Below are positions 17,272 to 24,910 of a stretch of 64,000 nt of DNA, in pieces. The DNA lies in NCBI GenBank assembly GCA_030627005.1, contig DAOUSW010000006.1, positions 3,265-67,264 of the forward strand. Direction: 5' to 3'. Within the stretch, counting starts at the first letter, position 1. Each line of letters starts with the position of its first letter. Made by a program: the position numbers and the translations under genes. Source of the DNA: MTP4 sp9310u (GTDB taxonomy: Archaea > Halobacteriota > Methanosarcinia > Methanosarcinales > Methanosarcinaceae). The notes under the pieces are model-generated. The model saw only the letters and a list, made by a program, of their open reading frames with translations, had not been told where the DNA came from and made no database searches.

Positions 17272-18492
17272 ATGATGTTTGATACCGGTTCTACTGGTTT
17301 TATGCTGCTTGCGACAAGCCTGGTGATGTTTATGACCCCCGGGCTGGCCTTCTTCTATGGAGGGCTTGCCTGCAAGCGCAATATTCTTGGTATAATGATG
17401 CAGAGCTTTGTCTCTCTGGGAGTTACGACTATTTTGTGGTTTATAGTCGGCTACTCCCTCTGTTTCAGTGGAGGAGAGGGAGCCGTCATAGGCAACCTGG
17501 ACAAGGCCTTCCTGCACGGAATTACCCCGATAAGCGCCTTTGGAGACGGGAGGTTTCCGGAAATCGTTTTCGTGGCCTACCAGATGATGTTTGCGATCAT
17601 CACCCCGGCCCTGATAACGGGGGCTTTTGTTAACAGGGTCACCTTCAAGGCCTACATGATTTTCCTGGTGCTCTGGCAGCTTTTTGTCTACTACCCCTTC
17701 GTCCACATGGTATGGGGCGGAGGACTGCTGGCCGAGTGGGGAGTCCTGGACTTTGCAGGAGGAATCGTGGTACACGCGACCGCAGGGTTTGCGGCCCTGG
17801 CAGCCGTTTCCTTCGTAGGTTCAAGAAAATTCAAGGACCATAAGCCCAACAGCATCCCCCTAATGGCCATAGGGACGGCACTCCTCTGGTTCGGATGGTA
17901 CGGGTTTAACGCCGGGAGCGAACTCAACGCGGACGGGATTACGGCCCTTGCCTTCCTGAACACCGACATCGCGGCGTCTTTTGCGGCAATCACCTGGCTG
18001 AGCATTGAATGGTATAATGAGAGAAAGCCTAAGTTCGTGGGCTTCATGACCGGGGCCGTTGCGGGACTTGCTACCGTCACTCCGGCTGCAGGCTTGGTTT
18101 CCATGCCCGTGGCAGCCTTCATGGGCATCATGGGAGGTATTGTCTGCTACTTTGCAGTCCACCTTAAAAACAGGATGGGTTGGGACGATGCCCTGGACGT
18201 CTGGGGCGTGCACGGCATAGGTGGAGTGCTTGGCTCCATCCTTTTAGGGGTCTTTGCCTCGACCGCCGTAAACCCCATGGGAGCGGACGGGCTGCTCTAC
18301 GGAGGAGAAGCCTTCTTTCTCAAACAGCTGGCTGCGGTCATCGGGGCCTCAATCTACGGCTTCGTCTTCACCTACATCATGCTGGTCCTGATCAATGCAA
18401 TAACCCCTGTAAAGGTCTCCGAGGAAGAAGAAGAGGCAGGTCTGGACCTCGCAATCCACGGGGAAACCGCCTACGACATCGGTTTTATCTGA
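17272..18492 (+). CDS. amtB: Ammonium transporter AmtB (second copy)
   Basis: 406 residues, the same family as the divergent copy: AFFYGGLACKRN, pore His in FVHMVWGGG, DFAGGIVVHATAG and VWGVHGIGG. The sequence differs clearly from the first AmtB (for example LLAEWGVLDFAGG and an acidic C-terminal tail VSEEEEEAG). Start ATG 17272 or 17275 with GAAGGGAT upstream. No glnK follows, so it may share the neighbouring GlnK. Divergent arrangement with glnK-amtB1 suggests joint nitrogen control. Confidence 0.94.
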   Translation: MMFDTGSTGFMLLATSLVMFMTPGLAFFYGGLACKRNILGIMMQSFVSLGVTTILWFIVGYSLCFSGGEGAVIGNLDKAFLHGITPISAFGDGRFPEIVFVAYQMMFAIITPALITGAFVNRVTFKAYMIFLVLWQLFVYYPFVHMVWGGGLLAEWGVLDFAGGIVVHATAGFAALAAVSFVGSRKFKDHKPNSIPLMAIGTALLWFGWYGFNAGSELNADGITALAFLNTDIAASFAAITWLSIEWYNERKPKFVGFMTGAVAGLATVTPAAGLVSMPVAAFMGIMGGIVCYFAVHLKNRMGWDDALDVWGVHGIGGVLGSILLGVFASTAVNPMGADGLLYGGEAFFLKQLAAVIGASIYGFVFTYIMLVLINAITPVKVSEEEEEAGLDLAIHGETAYDIGFI

Positions 18493-18544
18493 GTGAAAGA
18501 AATTCGGCACAGGATATTTGAAAGGGGTTCCGGGGAAACCGGGA

Positions 18545-18665
18545 CCCAAAATTATTTCGTTATTAGCTTTTTTAGTTTCTTTGGCTTCTTTTTAGCTTCA
18601 TTAGCTTCTTTTTAGCTTCATTAGCTTCTTTTTAGCTCCTTTGGTTTCTTCTTAACTTTTTTAGA
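18545..18665 (+). repeat. T-rich tandem repeat after amtB2
   Basis: Repeats of TTAGCTTCTTTTTAGCTTCA with 18-20 base period follow the amtB2 stop. It is a T-rich tract that could act as a diffuse archaeal terminator. The stretch from 18666 to 18789 shows nothing further. Confidence 0.7.
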
Positions 18666-18789
18666 GTACAGTTCCGATTTGCCCCTTTCCACAACTGATA
18701 TAATTCCTTTTCTATACCAGCGGTTCCAAAATAAATTGAAACAGGAATATGTAAGGCAGGGCAATATGTAGTTAGTCTCCAAAAGACTC

Positions 18790-18809
18790 ATTTCAAGATA
18801 ATTTGAAAT
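18790..18809 (+). promoter_or_regulatory. ArsR-type operator, ATTTCAA-N6-TTGAAAT (orphan)
   Basis: Perfect palindrome with half-sites ATTTCAA and TTGAAAT 6 bases apart. The same element appears twice before the second permease gene (24823, 24870) and, slightly altered, at 25989 and 48423. Here it fronts only the gene remnant that follows. Confidence 0.6.
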
Positions 18810-19064
18810 AGTGACGAGTATATAGATCCTTTAATCACCAAAAAACAAGTCGTTGAAAATCGCGCATTAAATGCGCTACAAACCTGCGTGACCCCCGGGA
18901 TATGGGTGGCCCGTTCAAAGAATGCTATGAAAATAACTTTCATCGAGGGGTCCTCAAGGGGGGCAAAATTGTAGGGGGTCTCAATGGCACCGGAAGACCG
19001 TCGGAATTTCATATCAATTTATCTTGATATTCAGTGTCCAGCTTTTTATGAAAGTAATTACTGA
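18810..19064 (+). pseudogene. Gene remnant with in-frame TAG behind an operator
   Basis: A frame read from about 18810 gives SDEYIDPLITKKQVVEN, then TCVTPGIWVARSKNAMKI, a TAG at 18972-18974, then GVSMAPEDRRNFISIYLD and TGA at 19062. There is no start codon at the 5' end. The composition looks coding, but I do not recognise the family. It may be the 3' part of a decayed gene, or part of one that reads TAG. Confidence 0.3.
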
Positions 19065-19118
19065 ATCAATTAAGGGATAAAAATTGAGGATAAAATATTG
19101 TTCTTGAACGAAATGCTT

Positions 19119-19137
19119 TGATACTTCTGAAGTATCA
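19119..19137 (+). promoter_or_regulatory. 9-bp palindrome before the Fe-S HTH regulator
   Basis: TGATACTTC-T-GAAGTATCA, perfect arms with a 1-base centre, 48 bases before the ATG at 19185. Position suits autoregulation by the HTH protein. It is not found in front of the paralogue at 22586. Confidence 0.5.
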
Positions 19138-19184
19138 GCATAAATGGGAACTTCGATTTTCAATAATTATTAAAGGTGGTAAAG

Positions 19185-19982
19185 ATGCCGGGAAATCCAC
19201 AGGAAATCAAACTTGTTAACAATGCAATGGCCAACGCAACCCGAAGGAAAATAATGAACTTTCTGGCCGAAGGCGCGAGGACAGCAGAGGAAGTAGGAGG
19301 GGCAGTTGGCAAGGCAATGCTCGACTATCATCTCAAGTTATTGCAGCAGGCAAGCCTGATCGAAGTAAAAGGGGGGACTGCAAGTCTCACCGAGTACGGA
19401 AGGAATTTCCTGGAGGGCAAACCTGAGAAAGGGGAGGAGAAAGGTGCAGACCTCCACCAGGCAAAGCCCGTGGAGATTGTAGAGGTTAAGCAGCTTCTGC
19501 CCTGCATAGCGGATTCAACAAAATTCAGGACAATTGCAAACATGGCCCCACCCCTGGGAGGAGTCCTCAAGACCCTGGAACCTCTTTTCCCGAGAGGCAG
19601 GTACTCGGAAAGAATAGGAGCCCTGATAACCCAGAAAGGGGAAGTCATCACAACCATCTACGGCACGGGAAAAGTCACCATGACCATGATCAAAAACGAA
19701 GCCGAGGCAAAAGAGATGCTTGAGAGCCTGAAGGGCACGATAAACGAGGCAATCGCAAAAGGTGTCGCTCCGGCCCCAGGGGAAAAGGTCAGGGTAGAAC
19801 CCATGGAGATCTATAAGTATCTGCCAAAAACCGACTGCAAAGATTGCGGGGAACAGAGCTGCTACACCTTTGCCATCAAGCTCATGGCCGGGGAGGTCTC
19901 CCTGGACAAATGTACACCCCTAAAAGACTCAAAATATGCGGTCAACCAGGAACATCTGCAGGTCCTTACTGCATACATCTGA
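19185..19982 (+). CDS. HTH regulator fused to an Fe-S-type Cys domain (four Cys)
   Basis: 265 residues from ATG 19185 (AAGGTGG site; a GTG at 19176 is in frame). Residues 5-75 form an ArsR-like winged helix (ATRRKIMNFLAEG, DYHLKLLQQASLIE). The middle part is unassigned. Near the end, Cys218, Cys221, Cys226 and Cys243 (CKDCGEQSC, then LDKC) match the small 4Fe-4S domain known from corrinoid Fe-S proteins. I infer a redox- or iron-sensing transcription factor. A paralogue (21789-22586) heads the sulfur-relay-like operon and lacks one of these Cys. This copy stands alone. Confidence 0.75.
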   Translation: MPGNPQEIKLVNNAMANATRRKIMNFLAEGARTAEEVGGAVGKAMLDYHLKLLQQASLIEVKGGTASLTEYGRNFLEGKPEKGEEKGADLHQAKPVEIVEVKQLLPCIADSTKFRTIANMAPPLGGVLKTLEPLFPRGRYSERIGALITQKGEVITTIYGTGKVTMTMIKNEAEAKEMLESLKGTINEAIAKGVAPAPGEKVRVEPMEIYKYLPKTDCKDCGEQSCYTFAIKLMAGEVSLDKCTPLKDSKYAVNQEHLQVLTAYI

Positions 19983-20057
19983 CCCGGTTAAATGAAAAAA
20001 GTACCATCATTTTTCTTTACTGTTTTTATTTTTTATTACTCAGATACTTATTATTTT

Positions 20058-20342
20058 TTATTTCCCTGCTGCTTTCTGAGCCTCTTTTTTAATATTCTTC
20101 ATCATCTCCCCTACAAGCGTTGCTTTTTCACAGTGTGATGCCTCTTTCGGGCTGCAGTTCATGAGCACACTCATCACCCGGTCTGCTGTCCGGAAATAAC
20201 CAAGGTCTTCGAGCCTGTCCAGGAGTTCGGATAGCTGTTCGCTGAATTCCCGACATTTATCATGGTTACAGACCGCCTGCTCATGCAGAGTGCACACACA
20301 ATCCAGGGCTTTAATTATTTCATTCGAGAGATTTTCGGTCAT
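20058..20342 (-). CDS. Small helical Cys-containing protein, unknown
   Basis: 94 residues, no recognised family. Mostly helical and charged, with Cys in VCTLHEQAVCNHDKC and MNCSPKEASHCEK. It is placed between the Fe-S HTH gene and the DsrE/F/H-like cluster, convergent with the first. The gap 20343-20600 has no gene I can support. Confidence 0.5.
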   Translation of the reverse strand: MTENLSNEIIKALDCVCTLHEQAVCNHDKCREFSEQLSELLDRLEDLGYFRTADRVMSVLMNCSPKEASHCEKATLVGEMMKNIKKEAQKAAGK

Positions 20343-20601
20343 GAGGAATGGTCCTATTCAGCAACTTTTTTTGTAAAATTTAAGAAGATTAACGAATTGG
20401 AACTCACTTTCCGCAGATGTACACAAATGTATCATTTATATTCCGATTTGCCCGATATTCTTAATATTATTGCGAGTTGGTTTTTAAGTCATGGTCATAT
20501 TGAGAAAATAGGTGGCATTTTTGTGGACTTCTGCGGAAGGTCGGTTGGAAGCAAAGCTTGAATGAAATTAAGGGGGTATTAAAATGTTTAATATCAGATA
20601 T

Positions 20602-20992
20602 TTAAAATGCCTGCAACATCTAAAATGTATATGCACGCCCACAGTTTTCCATCAGATCTTCTATCAGGGTAGCATAAAAATTCTCCGGGACCTTAACTTT
20701 TTCTCCTGTCATATTTTCCTCTGCCATTTCGGTCATTCGGGTCACTTCAGTCATTATTCCTCTTGCTTCCATATCTTCTTTGCAGGCATATACCCGGCAT
20801 CCGGGCAGGTCTGCTGTGCCGGCAAGCAAGTGATAGACCCCCGTCTCCTGCAAGGAAAATCCGGGCGTTTCCTGAGCGGGCAGCCAGCTTGAGGCAGAGC
20901 TCCAACCCGGGGGCGAAGGGCGGCTTTGTCAGCAGAAATACATCCAGATCTTCCGTATCCGGCGCTTCAGACCTCATTTTTTCTGGTTTCAT
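20602..20992 (-). pseudogene. DsrH/TusB-like protein, frameshifted at a G5 tract
   Basis: Two overlapping frames together make one DsrH-like protein of about 120 residues. The start is ATG 20992 (AGGTGGAG upstream); the first frame reads DVFLLTKPPFAPGLELCLK to FLAGDG, and a one-base shift at the C5 run 20838-20842 (G5 on the coding strand) continues as GVYHLLAGTADLPGCRVYACKE to GRAYTF. With four G the frame is whole, and GDGVYHLLAG matches GDGVYLVVAG of the neighbouring DsrF-like protein. The frame meets TAG at 20620-20622 and, if that is read, ends five residues later at TAA 20602-20604. It may be a mutation, a phase-variable tract or a base-calling error. Confidence 0.65.
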
Positions 20993-21007
20993 ATTTAAAT
21001 CTCCACC

Positions 21008-21352
21008 TCAGAGCAGGATTACACAATCAGAGTTTTCCATTGCTTCCAACAGATCCTCTTCATCGACCAATTCCACGGTTTCTATCAGGGTTTCCCCGAA
21101 AAGACCTCTTTCCACAAAAGAGGGTTCGTGGGCCAGAACCTTCAGTTCTCCATATGAGTAGAGAATATCCGAAAGGTTTGGGACTCCAAGCATTTTGCTG
21201 TCCTGCCCGGCAACTACAAGATAAACTCCGTCTCCGTAAAGGCCCAGGGTCACCTCCATCTCATTAAGGCTTACCGCAGCCGCATTCAATGCTCCAAAGG
21301 CTTTTTCGCTGCCGTAAGGGGCAGTGTCCAGCAGATAGAAAACTGATTTCAT
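21008..21352 (-). CDS. DsrF/TusC-like sulfur-relay protein
   Basis: 114 residues: SVFYLLDTAPYGSEKAFGALNAAAVS start and GLYGDGVYLVVAGQ, the DsrE/DsrF-fold pattern. Members of this family form hexamers that pass persulfide sulfur in tRNA thiolation or sulfur metabolism. The active Cys is carried by the DsrE-type partner. It lies 20 bases after the DsrE-like gene and 16 bases before the DsrH-like gene, in a tight operon headed by an Fe-S HTH gene. Confidence 0.65.
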   Translation of the reverse strand: MKSVFYLLDTAPYGSEKAFGALNAAAVSLNEMEVTLGLYGDGVYLVVAGQDSKMLGVPNLSDILYSYGELKVLAHEPSFVERGLFGETLIETVELVDEEDLLEAMENSDCVILL

Positions 21353-21371
21353 CTTACCTCATCCGGAGAGT

Positions 21372-21785
21372 TTATCTTGATAGTGAGATTACTCTATCAC
21401 TCTTGCTTAGCATTTCAGAGAGTTCGTAGAGACTGGAAATTTTAATTCCAGGAATGTAATCTCCGCAGTTACTTCCGTTCACAGAATCCTCTTTTGCAGT
21501 GTAACCTCTAGCAGCAGCACACCGTGCACAGGCTCTAATCACAGCTCCTTTCTCTGTAAGTCCGGTGAAATGTTCACCTGCGTTGGAAAAAAAGGACGGG
21601 GTCTGGCCTTTTTTGGGGATGTGCACTGCATCCAGGTACAGGAATATATTCACATGATATCGTTTAAGTGCTTCCTCGGCAAGTTTGCAGGCAACTTCAG
21701 CGTATTCAGAGATATAAGGGCCATCGGTGAGCACTATGGAAAGTGTCTTCAAAATTTCCTCCATAGCTTGTGTTTTAGGTAGCAT
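21372..21785 (-). CDS. DsrE/TusD-like sulfur-relay protein
   Basis: 137 residues. DsrE-like fold: SIVLTDGPYISEYAEVACKLAEEAL, FLYLDAVHIPKKGQ, and the AVIRACARCAAARGY segment, where the CARC cysteines sit where DsrE/TusD carry their persulfide Cys. The start ATG 21785 lies three bases beyond the TGA of the upstream HTH gene, so the two are translationally linked. Confidence 0.65.
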   Translation of the reverse strand: MLPKTQAMEEILKTLSIVLTDGPYISEYAEVACKLAEEALKRYHVNIFLYLDAVHIPKKGQTPSFFSNAGEHFTGLTEKGAVIRACARCAAARGYTAKEDSVNGSNCGDYIPGIKISSLYELSEMLSKSDRVISLSR

Positions 21786-21788
21786 GAC

Positions 21789-22586
21789 TCAAATGTAAAC
21801 GGTCAAAGTCTGTAGATGTTCCTGATTATTTGTATACTCTGGTTCTTTAAGAAGTGTACACCTATCCAGAGCGACCTGTCCGGCCATAAGTCTTATGGCA
21901 AAGCTGTAACGGCCCTGTTCCCCACACTTGCCGCAGTTTGTCCGGGGAAGAGAGTTGTAAATATCCATGAGTTCAACCCTGACCTTTTCCCTGGGAGTTG
22001 GGGCTACACCTTTTGCAATAGCCTCATTGATAATATTCTTCAGGTTTTCAAGCTCTTCTTTAGCTTCATCCTCGTTTTTAATCATCCTGATGGAGACTTT
22101 TCCGCTGCCGTAAATAGTTGTAATAATTTCTCCTTTTTGAATTATCAAGCTGTCTTTTCTATCCGAATAATTGCTTCTGGGAAAGAGGGGCTCAAGGAGT
22201 TTCAGGATTCCCCCAGGAGGAGGAAGCATATTTGCGCTTACCCTGAGTTTTGAGGGATCTGCTATGCAGGGCAAAAGCTGCCTTATTTCTGCAATCTCCA
22301 CCGGCTTTGCCTGAGAAAAGTCCATAGTTTTCTCCTCACTCTTTCCTGTTTTATTCTTCAGGAACTTCCTGCCATATTCACTCAGCTTCACAGTCCCTTC
22401 CTCAAACTTAACCAGACCTGCCTGTTGTAAAATCTTGAGGTGAAAGGCAAGGGTCTTCGTCCCGATTATATTTTCCAGTTCCCCGGAATTTCCATATCCA
22501 TTTGCCAGGAAGTTAATAATCCTCCTGCGGGTACCGTTGGCCATAGCAAAGTTCACGAGTTTTGTCTCATTAGGATTTCCCGGCAT
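21789..22586 (-). CDS. HTH regulator fused to Fe-S-type domain, one Cys lost
   Basis: 265 residues from ATG 22586 (TAGGTGT site). Closely related to the protein at 19185-19982 along its whole length (MPGNPNETKLVN start, FHLKILQQAGLVKFEEG). The C-terminal domain keeps CGKC and LDRC, but the third Cys is replaced by Arg (CGEQGRYS against CGEQSCYT), so a standard 4Fe-4S cluster cannot form with four Cys. It is the first gene of the DsrE/F/H-like operon and is probably its regulator. Confidence 0.72.
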   Translation of the reverse strand: MPGNPNETKLVNFAMANGTRRRIINFLANGYGNSGELENIIGTKTLAFHLKILQQAGLVKFEEGTVKLSEYGRKFLKNKTGKSEEKTMDFSQAKPVEIAEIRQLLPCIADPSKLRVSANMLPPPGGILKLLEPLFPRSNYSDRKDSLIIQKGEIITTIYGSGKVSIRMIKNEDEAKEELENLKNIINEAIAKGVAPTPREKVRVELMDIYNSLPRTNCGKCGEQGRYSFAIRLMAGQVALDRCTLLKEPEYTNNQEHLQTLTVYI

Positions 22587-22674
22587 CTCTAACACCTACT
22601 GGAAATTTTTCTCCGACCTTGTGAATAGAACTACAATATCAATATCCATTTATATTCAGCATTATTCATAATTT

Positions 22675-23577
22675 TCAAATCAATGCCAGCCGATTTGCAA
22701 GATATCCAGCCACCACAGCTATGGAGAAAACAGTCACCACGAAGGCTGCCAGCAGCCTCTTCTTGAATATGGATGAAAGAAGGGTCAGCTCGGGTATGCT
22801 GGCCCCTGCACCCCCGATTATCAATGCAAGAACGACTCACACACTCATTCCCTTTTCAATGAGTGCCAGTCCAACCGGGATCATGGTTTCCGCCCGGATA
22901 TAGATAGGAATGCCAATAATTGCAGCCACAGGAATTGCCAGAGGGTTGTTTGGTCCTGCGAGGCGGGTAATAATCTCCGTGGGCACGAATCCGTGAATGA
23001 ATGCACCGATGCCCGCTCCAAGGAGAAGATAAGGCACTAGCTGACGGAACAGGCTAAACGCGAATCCTGCAGACCGCTGTATCCTGGATTTAGCGTCCGT
23101 TGCCTGCTGACAGTCACAGCTGTTTCGTACAACTGCCACCGACTTAACCTGACTTGAGAAGCCAGACCTATCAAGCAAGAGGCCGATAACAACCGTAGCC
23201 ACGAAGGTGACGGCAAAATAGAAGGAGGCTGTCTTCCAGCCCAGTAAAATGATAAACAGGGATATTATTACCGGGTTTAGCAAGGGTGATGAGAACAGAA
23301 ATGCCATTGCTGCAGCGAAGGGCACCCCGGCCCTGAGCATCCCCAGGAGAAGCGGTATGGTTGAACAGGAGCAGAAAGGAGTCAGTGCACCAAATCCTGC
23401 CCCAAGGACACTGCCTACAACTTTATTCCGCCCTCCCATGGCTTTTTTTATGGTTTCATCCGGCAAATATTCCTGAATCAGTCCCACAAGAAAGGTTATC
23501 CCAATGAATAAAACAATAAGCTCTACGGCGATTTCAATGAAGAAATTGGCCGCCACAGTTAAATTATCCAAGAACAT
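22675..23577 (-). pseudogene. CxC permease (COG0701/ArsP-like), interrupted by TGA
   Basis: 300 codons of permease with one in-frame TGA at 22837-22839. Before it: FLVGLIQEYLPDE, the hallmark TPFCSCSTIPLLLGMLRAGVPF and FSSPLLNPV; after it, 53 codons continue as VVLALIIGGAGASIPELTLLSS with a final membrane helix and TGA at 22675. A Gly codon GGA is the obvious ancestor of this TGA. About eight membrane segments are seen. The family exports organoarsenicals or other thiol-reactive metals. Either the gene is inactive or the base is wrong. Confidence 0.75.
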
Positions 23578-23651
23578 CCTGACCTTCCTTTAAAATTTAC
23601 TTTTTCTTCTTTACTTTTTCTTCAAATCATCGAAAGCTACACCTATTGGAA

Positions 23652-23690
23652 ATCTGGAATTACCAGAGCTATTCTGGAATTACCAGAGCT
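23652..23690 (+). repeat. Tandem 20-bp repeat, each copy a small palindrome
   Basis: Two direct copies of TCTGGAATTACCAGAGCTAT, each with TCTGG and CCAGA pairing around AATTA, lie between the permease and the ArsR gene. On the minus strand they follow the ArsR stop; they could be a terminator or regulator-binding pair. Confidence 0.6.
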
Positions 23691-23711
23691 ATTTTTCTCT
23701 GGGGGCCAACA

Positions 23712-24101
23712 TTACTCCTCCATAAGCAACTTTGCCTGGTTAAGCAGTCCGATAACTGCCCCGTCCGAAAGGCGAAAATAAGACCATTTCCCTTCTTTTC
23801 TTTCTTTGATAACACCCGCATTTTTCAATATGGAAAGATGGTGAGAAACAGTCGATTGAGAGTTATCAAGAGCAACAGTCAGTTCGCAGACACACAGTTC
23901 TCCTTCTTTCAATAACTTTACAATCTTAAGCCGGTTGATATCTGCGAAGGCCTTAAAAATTTTAACTTCCGAAGACAAAGCTTCCTCATCCAGCCTATCC
24001 ACCAGAGAAATGAGCTTTTGCGTCCTTGTCTCAAAGTGATCTCTTTCAGGAATGAAACGCCTCAATCTTTCGATTTCCACTTTACAGATTTTTCTATTCA
24101 C
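23712..24101 (-). CDS. ArsR-family repressor 1
   Basis: 129 residues. Winged helix with the arsenic-type metal site in helix 3, GELCVCELTVAL, followed by the recognition helix SQSTVSHHLSILKNAGVI and wing GKWSYFRLSD. The 45-residue N-terminal extension has one Cys (RKICKVEI). ArsR proteins leave DNA when thiol-reactive metal binds the CxC. It lies upstream of the interrupted permease and downstream of two Cys-rich small genes, on the same strand. Confidence 0.85.
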   Translation of the reverse strand: MNRKICKVEIERLRRFIPERDHFETRTQKLISLVDRLDEEALSSEVKIFKAFADINRLKIVKLLKEGELCVCELTVALDNSQSTVSHHLSILKNAGVIKERKEGKWSYFRLSDGAVIGLLNQAKLLMEE

Positions 24102-24128
24102 ATTCGATCTCCTTTAAGATTGCCAGGA

Positions 24129-24290
24129 TTACCGGCAGCAGCCACATCCACCTTCTAAGGGAAGCAATTTGTTTTTACTCTGTTCCCCGGACCAGCATTC
24201 TACGCAGAGCTTTATGATTCCTAGTTCTTTGTGATTAGCCCTTAACAAAGAGTATTCTTCTTTTCCACATATTACACATTTAAGGCTCAT
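24129..24290 (-). CDS. Small Cys-rich protein with GGCGCCR tail (copy 1)
   Basis: 53 residues from ATG 24290 (GAGGTTTCGG upstream); a longer frame to 24374 begins with a less convincing sequence. It reads MSLKCVICGKEE, LCVECWSG, and ends EGGCGCCR. Two CxxC pairs make a zinc-ribbon-like knuckle and the tail adds three Cys. A homologue lies at 27460-27630. Function unknown; a metal-binding or metallochaperone role is inferred from Cys content and from neighbours that are CxC permeases and ArsR. Confidence 0.65.
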   Translation of the reverse strand: MSLKCVICGKEEYSLLRANHKELGIIKLCVECWSGEQSKNKLLPLEGGCGCCR

Positions 24291-24383
24291 TTTCCGAAAC
24301 CTCAGTAGAAAATCTATATTCAGTGTACAGGAGAAATTCGAATCCACAAAATCACAATTCATATCTACAGGCATCGATATGAT

Positions 24384-24689
24384 TTAAACTATATTTTCCT
24401 GCCAGTATTTTTCATATTCCTTGAGAACTGCGGCTTTGAAGTTTTCCAGTTCTGTTTCAGGAATCTCATTCATCTTCAAGAGGTTCTGTATAAGCTCTTC
24501 ATTGTCCACATCTTCAGGGCCCTTGCCTGCAGAAAAATATTCCTTAAATTTCTCATCAAGCCCAGCAATTTCCAGATCTTTGCTACCAATTTGGACCTTT
24601 CTGAAACTTACGATAGAAGGACCGCAACAACAGCAACTTTTGCCACTTCCAACAAGTTTACCAAGTAAGTTTTTTCCAAGTTTACCCAT
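24384..24689 (-). CDS. CCCC-motif small protein, unknown family
   Basis: 101 residues. Starts MGKLGKNLLGKLVGSGKSCCCC, four consecutive Cys near residue 20, then a conserved-looking charged helical part (AGLDEKFKEYFSAGKG, EELIQNLLKMNEIP). AGGAGG ribosome site upstream. The frame is preceded by a strong palindromic operator (24712-24733). I do not recognise the family; the Cys cluster and the ArsR/permease setting suggest soft-metal binding. Confidence 0.65.
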   Translation of the reverse strand: MGKLGKNLLGKLVGSGKSCCCCGPSIVSFRKVQIGSKDLEIAGLDEKFKEYFSAGKGPEDVDNEELIQNLLKMNEIPETELENFKAAVLKEYEKYWQENIV

Positions 24690-24711
24690 TTGAGTATGCC
24701 TCCTTTAGGAC

Positions 24712-24733
24712 TATATCAAGATGTGTTGATATA
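24712..24733 (-). promoter_or_regulatory. Operator TATATCA-N8-TGATATA
   Basis: Perfect inverted repeat TATATCAA-GATGTG-TTGATATA 23 bases before the CCCC-protein start. A near-identical geometry (CATATCA-N8-TGATATG) is found before the third permease gene at 27760. A likely ArsR-family site. Confidence 0.6.
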
Positions 24734-24822
24734 TAGATATGTAAATATGATATAAAAATATTACTAATTCAAAAAATAGTATCTCCAAAATAGCATTAAA
24801 AAGAAAGTTTTAATAGGAAGTT

Positions 24823-24842
24823 ATTTCAAAATAATTTGAAAT
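24823..24842 (+). promoter_or_regulatory. ArsR-type operator ATTTCAA-N6-TTGAAAT, site A
   Basis: Perfect 20-base palindrome 69 bases before the permease ATG. An identical copy starts 47 bases further on, so two dimers could bind. Confidence 0.65.
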
Positions 24843-24869
24843 AGGAAATTTTAAATAGGTTAATAGGGT

Positions 24870-24889
24870 ATTTCAAAATAATTTGAAAT
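24870..24889 (+). promoter_or_regulatory. ArsR-type operator ATTTCAA-N6-TTGAAAT, site B
   Basis: Second identical palindrome, ending 22 bases before the permease ATG, so it would cover the leader and start site and block transcription. Confidence 0.65.
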
Positions 24890-24910
24890 CACAATTTGGG
24901 ATCTGAAAAA

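Noticed and set aside
18788..19012. 74-residue minus-strand frame after amtB2
   Set aside because: It lies opposite the better coding-like remnant on the plus strand and has no ribosome site.
20584..20892. Plus-strand frame with a good GGGGG-ATG start
   Set aside because: It is antisense to the DsrH-like gene, Cys/His/Phe-rich in the way of a shadow frame, and has no recognisable domain.
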